Shown here piece by piece: positions 59,812 through 64,000 of a stretch of DNA of 64,000 nucleotides. The position numbers and the translations under genes are program-made. This stretch comes from Clostridium lundense DSM 17049 (GTDB lineage: Bacteria > Bacillota > Clostridia > Clostridiales > Clostridiaceae): NCBI RefSeq assembly GCF_000619945.1, contig NZ_JHVC01000011.1:89626-153625 (forward strand). The letters run 5' to 3'. The notes beneath the pieces are model-generated. The model was not told where the DNA came from. It saw only the letters and a list, made by a program, of their open reading frames with translations, and ran no database searches. Within the stretch, counting starts at the first letter, position 1. Each line of letters starts with the position of its first letter.

Positions 59812-61374
59812 ATGAAAAAGATAACGAAAATAGAAGGAAATCTTGCCAACTCTTTTATTAAGCCAAAAACACGAGTAGTTGCCTACTGCCGAGTCTCCAC
59901 AGATAGTAATGAACAGCTAGTCAGCTTGCAAGCACAAAAGGCTCATTATGAGACCTACATAAAGGCGAACCCAGAATGGGAATATGCAGGCTTATATTAT
60001 GACGAGGGAATCAGTGGCACGAAAAAGGAAAACCGCTCTGACTTGCTTAGAATGTTATCAGACTGTGAAACTGGAAGGATTGACTTAATTATTACAAAGT
60101 CCATCAGCCGATTTGCGAGAAATACTACAGACTGCTTGGAGATGGTTCGCAAACTGATCGGCCTTGGGGTTCATATTTATTTTGAGAAAGAAAACATCAA
60201 TACGGGGACAATGGAAAGCGAGTTGATGCTCTCTATTTTAAGCGGACTTGCAGAAAGCGAATCGATTTCCATTTCAGAAAATACGAAGTGGGCCATTCAA
60301 AGACGATTTCAAAACGGAACCTTTAAAATTTCCTATCCACCCTATGGCTATCAAAACATGGATGGTCAAATGATAGTAATTCCTAAGCAGGCTGAAATTG
60401 TAAAGTATATTTTTGCAGAAGTGTTATCGGGTAAAGGTACACAGAAAGTTGCAAATGATCTTAATCAAAAGGGTATCCCTTCAAAAAGAGGTGGCCGTTG
60501 GACGGCTACTACCATTCGAGGAATTTTGACCAATGAAAAATATACTGGTGATGTACTTTTGCAAAAGACCTATACTGACAGCCATTTTAACAGGCACACC
60601 AATTACGGTGAGAAAAATATGTACTTAGTAGAAAACCATCATGAGGCAATTATTAGCCATGAAGATTTTGAAGCTGTAGATGTCGTTCTCAATCAGAGAG
60701 CAAAGGAAAAAGGCATCGAAAAGCGCAACAGTAAATATCAAAACCGATATTCCTTTTCTGGCAAAATTATTTGCTCGGAATGTGGCAGTACCTTTAAAAG
60801 ACGAATTCATTCATCTGGAAGAAAATACGTCGCTTGGTGCTGTAGTAAGCATATAGGCAATATAACGGAATGTTCTATGCAGTTCATTCGAGATGAAGAT
60901 ATAAAGACTGCTTTTGTTACGATGATGAATAAACTCATTTACGGTCAGAAGTTCATATTAAGACCACTTTTGAATGGGTTACGTAACCAGAATAATGTAG
61001 CGAGTTTTCGTAGAATTGAAGAGTTGGAAACTAAGATTGAAAACAACATGGAGCAGAGTCAGATGCTGACGGGTTTAATGGCCAAAGGATATCTGGAACC
61101 TGCTCTGTTTAATAAAGAAAAGAATTCATTGGAAGCAGAAAGAGAAAGGCTTCTTGTCGAAAAGGATCAACTTACTCGTTCCGTCAATGGGAATTTTACA
61201 AAAGTTGAAGAGGTTGACCGTCTGCTTAAGTTTGCAACTAAGTCCCAAATGCTTACAGCCTATGAGGATGAGCTGTTTGAAAATTACGTAGAAAAGATTA
61301 TGGTATTTTCACGAGAGGAAGTTGGATTTGAATTAAAATGTGGAATCACATTGAAGGAAAGGTTGGTGAATTAG
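59812..61374 (+). CDS. Large serine recombinase 1
   Basis: A 520-residue recombinase. The N-terminal resolvase domain has catalytic Ser in AYCRVSTDSNEQ and Arg in ITKSISRFARNTTD; then a recombinase domain (YPPYGYQNMDG...GRWTATTIRGILTNEKY), a zinc ribbon (CSECGSTFKRR...WCCSKH) and a C-terminal coiled coil. It integrates or excises the element. Start at the ATG behind AAGGAGGTGAGAG. The next gene starts right after its stop codon. Confidence 0.92.
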   Translation: MKKITKIEGNLANSFIKPKTRVVAYCRVSTDSNEQLVSLQAQKAHYETYIKANPEWEYAGLYYDEGISGTKKENRSDLLRMLSDCETGRIDLIITKSISRFARNTTDCLEMVRKLIGLGVHIYFEKENINTGTMESELMLSILSGLAESESISISENTKWAIQRRFQNGTFKISYPPYGYQNMDGQMIVIPKQAEIVKYIFAEVLSGKGTQKVANDLNQKGIPSKRGGRWTATTIRGILTNEKYTGDVLLQKTYTDSHFNRHTNYGEKNMYLVENHHEAIISHEDFEAVDVVLNQRAKEKGIEKRNSKYQNRYSFSGKIICSECGSTFKRRIHSSGRKYVAWCCSKHIGNITECSMQFIRDEDIKTAFVTMMNKLIYGQKFILRPLLNGLRNQNNVASFRRIEELETKIENNMEQSQMLTGLMAKGYLEPALFNKEKNSLEAERERLLVEKDQLTRSVNGNFTKVEEVDRLLKFATKSQMLTAYEDELFENYVEKIMVFSREEVGFELKCGITLKERLVN

Positions 61375-61788
61375 ATGGGTCACACACCCTATGGATATAG
61401 AATTGAAGATGGAAAGGCTGTTGTAGATGAAATAGCAGCAGAACAAGTAAAAGAATTATTTTCAGGATACTTGGCAGGACTTTCTTTGAAGGGTGCTACT
61501 AAAAAAGCTGGGATAGACTGCTACCATGCCACAGCAAGTAAGATGTTGCAGAACAAGCATTACTTGGGCGATGAATTCTACCCTCCAATTATTGATGAAG
61601 AGACCTTTGAAAAAGCCAGAGTAGAAAAACGAAAACGAGCAGAAAAGCTCGGAAGGATATGGGAGCCTAAAGATGAACCGGTAAGGGATTACCCTGTAAA
61701 GTTCAAAGTAAAACCTCTGGTGCAAAAATATGAAGATCCATACAAGCAGGCGGAATATGCTTACAGTCTGATAGAAAGTGAGGTGTAA
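61375..61788 (+). CDS. Truncated recombinase-domain protein
   Basis: A 137-residue protein that contains only the recombinase domain (HTPYGYRIEDGKAVVDEIAAEQVKELFSGYLAG ... LQNKHYLGDEFYPPIIDEETFEKARVEKRKR). It has no catalytic serine domain. It may be a directionality or DNA-binding helper for its two neighbours, since all three are translated together. It starts directly after the previous stop. Confidence 0.8.
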   Translation: MGHTPYGYRIEDGKAVVDEIAAEQVKELFSGYLAGLSLKGATKKAGIDCYHATASKMLQNKHYLGDEFYPPIIDEETFEKARVEKRKRAEKLGRIWEPKDEPVRDYPVKFKVKPLVQKYEDPYKQAEYAYSLIESEV

Positions 61789-61791
61789 CAA

Positions 61792-63363
61792 GTGGCGGTA
61801 AGTAGGAATGTAACAGTGATTCCGGCAATTAAACGGGTTGGAAATAATAAAAATAGTGAAAGCAAACCCAAAATACGAGTGGCTGCTTACTGTCGTGTTT
61901 CAACGGATAGTGAAGAGCAGGCTTCAAGTTATGAAATTCAGATCGAGCATTATACAAAATATATTAAGAAGAACAAGGAATGGGAACTGGCAGGTATTTT
62001 TGCAGATGACGGCATCACAGGTACAAATACCAAGAAGCGTGAAGAGTTCAACCGCATGATTGAAGAATGTATGGCAGGAAAAATTGACATGATTATCACA
62101 AAATCCATCAGCCGATTTGCCAGAAACACGTTGGATTGCCTTAAATACATCCGTCAGTTAAAGGATAAAAACATCGCGGTATTCTTCGAGAAAGAGAATA
62201 TCAACACCATGGATTCTAAGGGTGAAGTATTGCTGACCATCATGGCATCCCTTGCCCAACAGGAAAGTCAGTCCTTAAGCCAGAACGTAAAGCTGGGTAT
62301 TCAGTATAGATATCAGCAAGGTGAAGTCCAAGTCAACCACAAGCGTTTTCTTGGATACACCAAGGATGAAAACAAGCAACTAGTGATTGAGCCAGAGGGT
62401 GCTGAGGTTGTTAAACGGATTTACAGAGAGTACCTTGAAGGTGCTAGTCTTTTACAGATAGCAAGAGGACTAGAAGCTGACGGTATCCTTACAGCGGCAG
62501 GCAAAGCCAAATGGAGACCGGAAACACTGAAAAAGATATTGCAGAATGAAAAGTACATCGGTGATGCCCTTCTACAAAAAACATATACGGTTGATTTCCT
62601 TTCTAAAAAGCGAGTCAAGAATAACGGCATCGTTCCCCAATATTATGTAGAAAATAGCCACGAGCCTATCATTCCACGAGACCTTTTTATGCAGGTTCAA
62701 GAAGAGATGATTCGAAGAGCAAATCTTCGCGGTGGCAAGGGCTGTAAAAAGCGAGTTTACAGCAGTAAGTATGCTTTATCGAGTATTGTTTACTGCGGAC
62801 ATTGCGGTGATATTTATCGACGAGTACATTGGAATAACCGAGGTTACAAATCTATTGTTTGGAGATGCGTCAGCCGATTGGAGGAAAAAGGGTCTGAATG
62901 CACTGCCCCTACCATAAATGAGGAAACATTGCAGAAAGCAGTTGTTAAGGCTATTAACGAACTTTTGGCTAACAAAGACTCATTCCTCAAGGTGCTACAG
63001 AAAAATATAGCTACTGTATTTAATGGAGAAAATGATAATGCCACTGATGACATTGATAGCAAATTGGAAGAATTACAACAACAGCTTCTTATTCAAGCAA
63101 AATCCAAGAATGACTATGAAGATGTGGCTGATGAAATTTACCGCCTTCGAGAATTGAAGCAAAATGCACTTGTTGAAAATGCAGAGCGAGAAGGAAAAAG
63201 GCAACGAATCGCTGAAATGACTGATTTCTTGAATAAACAATCCGCAGAGTTGGAGGAATATGATGAGCAGTTGGTAAGGCGGCTTATTGAAAAAGTAACG
63301 ATATATGAAGATAAGCTCACCGTTGAATTCAAGTCTGGGATTGAGATTGACGAAGAGATATAG
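61792..63363 (+). CDS. Large serine recombinase 2
   Basis: A 523-residue recombinase of the same family: catalytic Ser in AAYCRVSTDSEEQ and Arg in ISRFARNTLD, recombinase domain, zinc ribbon (YCGHCGDIYRRV ... WRCVSR) and a C-terminal coiled coil. It is only moderately similar to the first one, so they diverged long ago. GTG start behind GAGGTGTAACAA. One of the two is the probable integrase; both may be needed together. Confidence 0.92.
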   Translation: MAVSRNVTVIPAIKRVGNNKNSESKPKIRVAAYCRVSTDSEEQASSYEIQIEHYTKYIKKNKEWELAGIFADDGITGTNTKKREEFNRMIEECMAGKIDMIITKSISRFARNTLDCLKYIRQLKDKNIAVFFEKENINTMDSKGEVLLTIMASLAQQESQSLSQNVKLGIQYRYQQGEVQVNHKRFLGYTKDENKQLVIEPEGAEVVKRIYREYLEGASLLQIARGLEADGILTAAGKAKWRPETLKKILQNEKYIGDALLQKTYTVDFLSKKRVKNNGIVPQYYVENSHEPIIPRDLFMQVQEEMIRRANLRGGKGCKKRVYSSKYALSSIVYCGHCGDIYRRVHWNNRGYKSIVWRCVSRLEEKGSECTAPTINEETLQKAVVKAINELLANKDSFLKVLQKNIATVFNGENDNATDDIDSKLEELQQQLLIQAKSKNDYEDVADEIYRLRELKQNALVENAEREGKRQRIAEMTDFLNKQSAELEEYDEQLVRRLIEKVTIYEDKLTVEFKSGIEIDEEI

Positions 63364-63369
63364 AATATT

Positions 63370-63406
63370 AACCGCCAATTAAGGGCTAACACCCTTTGGC
63401 GGTTTT
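63370..63406 (+). terminator. Terminator after recombinase operon
   Basis: AACCGCCAA...AGGG and CCCT...TTGGCGGTT form a two-part stem around a short loop, followed by TTTTT. Confidence 0.85.
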
Positions 63407-63430
63407 TAATGGATTTTTTTAATTTAAAAG

Positions 63431-63459
63431 TTGCTTAAAATGACTTATTGTGTTAAAAT
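63431..63459 (+). promoter_or_regulatory. Promoter for the MTASMRLR leader
   Basis: TTGCTT (63431-63436), 17 bases, TAAAAT (63454-63459). Spacing is ideal. It is followed by an AGGAGG ribosome site (63484-63489) and the leader start at 63500. Confidence 0.6.
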
Positions 63460-63499
63460 ATATGATGATCCAAATAAGAATTTAGGAGGAACCGAAACT

Positions 63500-63526
63500 A
63501 TGACAGCCTCAATGCGTTTAAGATAA
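63500..63526 (+). CDS. Eight-codon leader peptide MTASMRLR
   Basis: ATG ACA GCC TCA ATG CGT TTA AGA TAA encodes MTASMRLR. It has an AGGAGG site at 10 bases. As I recall, this is the Mef(E) leader of streptococcal mef/mel elements, and MRLR is the stalling core of RLR-class leaders of macrolide resistance genes such as ermD. Macrolide-bound ribosomes stall on it and release an attenuator. An intrinsic terminator follows 10 bases after its stop, as attenuation requires. No mef-like gene follows in the window. Confidence 0.75.
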   Translation: MTASMRLR

Positions 63527-63536
63527 GCTGGCAATA

Positions 63537-63575
63537 AAAAAAGCAGAATCTATCCCCGATGATAGGCTTTTTTGT
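63537..63575 (+). terminator. Transcription attenuator after the leader
   Basis: AAAAAAGC (63537-63544) pairs with GCTTTTTT (63566-63573), and CTATC (63550-63554) with GATAG (63561-63565), with a five-base bulge (AGAAT) and a CCCGAT loop. The 3' arm doubles as the T tract. Its position just after the leader fits a leader-controlled terminator. Confidence 0.75.
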
Positions 63576-63746
63576 TGTGCTTATTTATACGATATTGAGC
63601 ATTCATTAGTTACGGTGAGGATATAGGTTATTAAACTATACCTTTATTTAACTATGTCTTTAATATGAATGTTTCCAAATTGTATGTATGCAGACCAAAA
63701 GCCACATTGTGGATTTAGGACTGCATTTTTGTCTATAAATAAAACC
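63576..63746. other. AT-rich gap between attenuator and IS200-like end
   Basis: No gene starts here. An AGGT...ACCT hairpin (near 63630-63645) might be part of the leader's alternative folding, and a CCACATTGTGG palindrome lies near 63700. The expected resistance gene is missing from this interval. Confidence 0.5.
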
Positions 63747-63763
63747 ACCTGCTATGCAGGTGT
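63747..63763 (+). repeat. IS200/IS605-like subterminal hairpin
   Basis: CACCTGC-TAT-GCAGGTG, a perfect 7-bp stem with 3-base loop, about 100 bases before an IS200 transposase start. IS200/IS605 elements carry such hairpins at their ends, which the transposase recognises as single-stranded DNA. Confidence 0.6.
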
Positions 63764-63861
63764 GTTCAGAAAAGCTTAAGCGTTGAAAAAAAATACCTCG
63801 CCTTGATAGAATAGATATGGTTTCGTCAGCCAATCTAAAATCAAAGGAGGTATTGCCCAAA

Positions 63862-64000
63862 ATGGACAATAATAGTTTAGCACATACCAAGTGGAGATGT
63901 AAATATCATATAGTATTTGCCCCCAAATATAGAAGGAAAGAAATATATGGAGAAAAGAAATAGGGAAAATACTGAGAACGTTATGTGAATGGAAGGGAGT
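63862..64000 (+). pseudogene. tnpA: IS200-type transposase TnpA, frameshifted and cut by window end
   Basis: MDNNSLAHTKWRCKYHIVFA is the conserved start of IS200 Y1 transposases (site AAAGGAGG upstream). The frame reaches IYGEKK and stops at 63961-63963. In another frame from about 63957 the family sequence resumes as EIGKILRTLCEWKG. A small deletion near 63950-63960 explains this, so the gene is broken. The rest lies outside the window. Confidence 0.8.

Larger units (their letters stand above)
23290..63363. mobile_element. Siphovirus-type prophage, about 40 kb, serine-recombinase integrated
   Basis: Contiguous plus-strand early, middle and late phage modules are all present: sigma-like factor, polymerase, primase/helicase, terminases, portal, protease, capsid, tail chaperone with frameshift, tape measure, baseplate, holin and amidase, ending with three serine recombinases. 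The head genes are HK97 type and the tape measure indicates a long tail. Two AT-rich inserts with minus-strand genes interrupt it. Boundaries are taken from genes, because no attL/attR pair could be recognised. Confidence 0.85.

Noticed and set aside
63363..63860. A mef, msr or erm gene following the leader
   Set aside because: All frames between the attenuator and the IS200-like gene are short or broken; only the leader and attenuator can be supported.
1..64000. tRNA or rRNA genes
   Set aside because: No cloverleaf with CCA-type ends or rRNA landmarks was recognised on either strand, including near the prophage ends.

Overview
This window is from a low-GC Firmicute, most likely a Clostridium sensu stricto (a C. 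botulinum/C. sporogenes-type genome is an inference from gene content, not proven). The first 13 kb is AT-rich chromosomal backbone. The rest is accessory DNA with visibly richer GC and tighter gene packing: a type I restriction-modification island, then an essentially complete siphovirus-type prophage of about 40 kb with two AT-rich cargo inserts, then a short tail holding an antibiotic-sensing leader and a damaged insertion sequence.

Backbone (1-13005). A murein-peptide scavenging cluster comes first: an NlpC/P60 endopeptidase (5' end outside the window), DUF3870, a DUF819 membrane protein, an L-Ala-D/L-Glu-type dipeptide epimerase, an ion-transporter-like permease, a class A beta-lactamase-fold serine hydrolase and a PepV-type dipeptidase. 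It is followed by a TSUP permease, a lipoteichoic-acid-synthase-type sulfatase on the minus strand, an RDD-like membrane protein and rlmD (23S rRNA uracil methyltransferase). The accessory DNA starts right after rlmD.

Restriction island (13359-22920). One plus-strand operon encodes a Phd/YefM-like small protein, an enlarged HsdM, HsdS, HsdR, a YgjP-type metallopeptidase and an ImmA/IrrE-type metallopeptidase. It ends in a strong terminator.

Prophage (about 23.3-63.4 kb). Early region: a sigma-like protein, small proteins, a Cas4/RecB-like nuclease (DUF2800), DUF2815 and a family A DNA polymerase. Middle region: antirepressor, DUF4406, PrimPol/VapE helicase, VRR-NUC nuclease, SNF2 helicase and a DUF1492 regulator. 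Late region: HNH endonuclease, small terminase, a phage SAM synthetase with a ParB-methyltransferase, large terminase, HK97-type head genes, tail genes (including a -1 frameshift tail chaperone), holin and amidase. A SHOCT-like protein and three serine recombinases close the element. Cargo 1 (28.1-30.1 kb) is a TetR regulator with two divergent membrane-protein genes. Cargo 2 (36.5-37.3 kb) is a peptide deformylase with an Xre regulator. No CI-type repressor is visible.

Control. Three copies of a two-block motif (AATCCTCAAC, exactly 16 nt, GGCTAWTAGRTAG) precede the early, middle and recombinase operons and may be promoters for the phage sigma-like protein. Four 10-bp TTGGCACA-like iterons sit upstream of the late operon. 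Downstream of the recombinases (63.43-63.58 kb) is a promoter, an eight-codon leader reading MTASMRLR and an intrinsic terminator. This matches the macrolide-sensing Mef(E) leader as I recall it, but no resistance gene follows before an IS200-like remnant ends the window.
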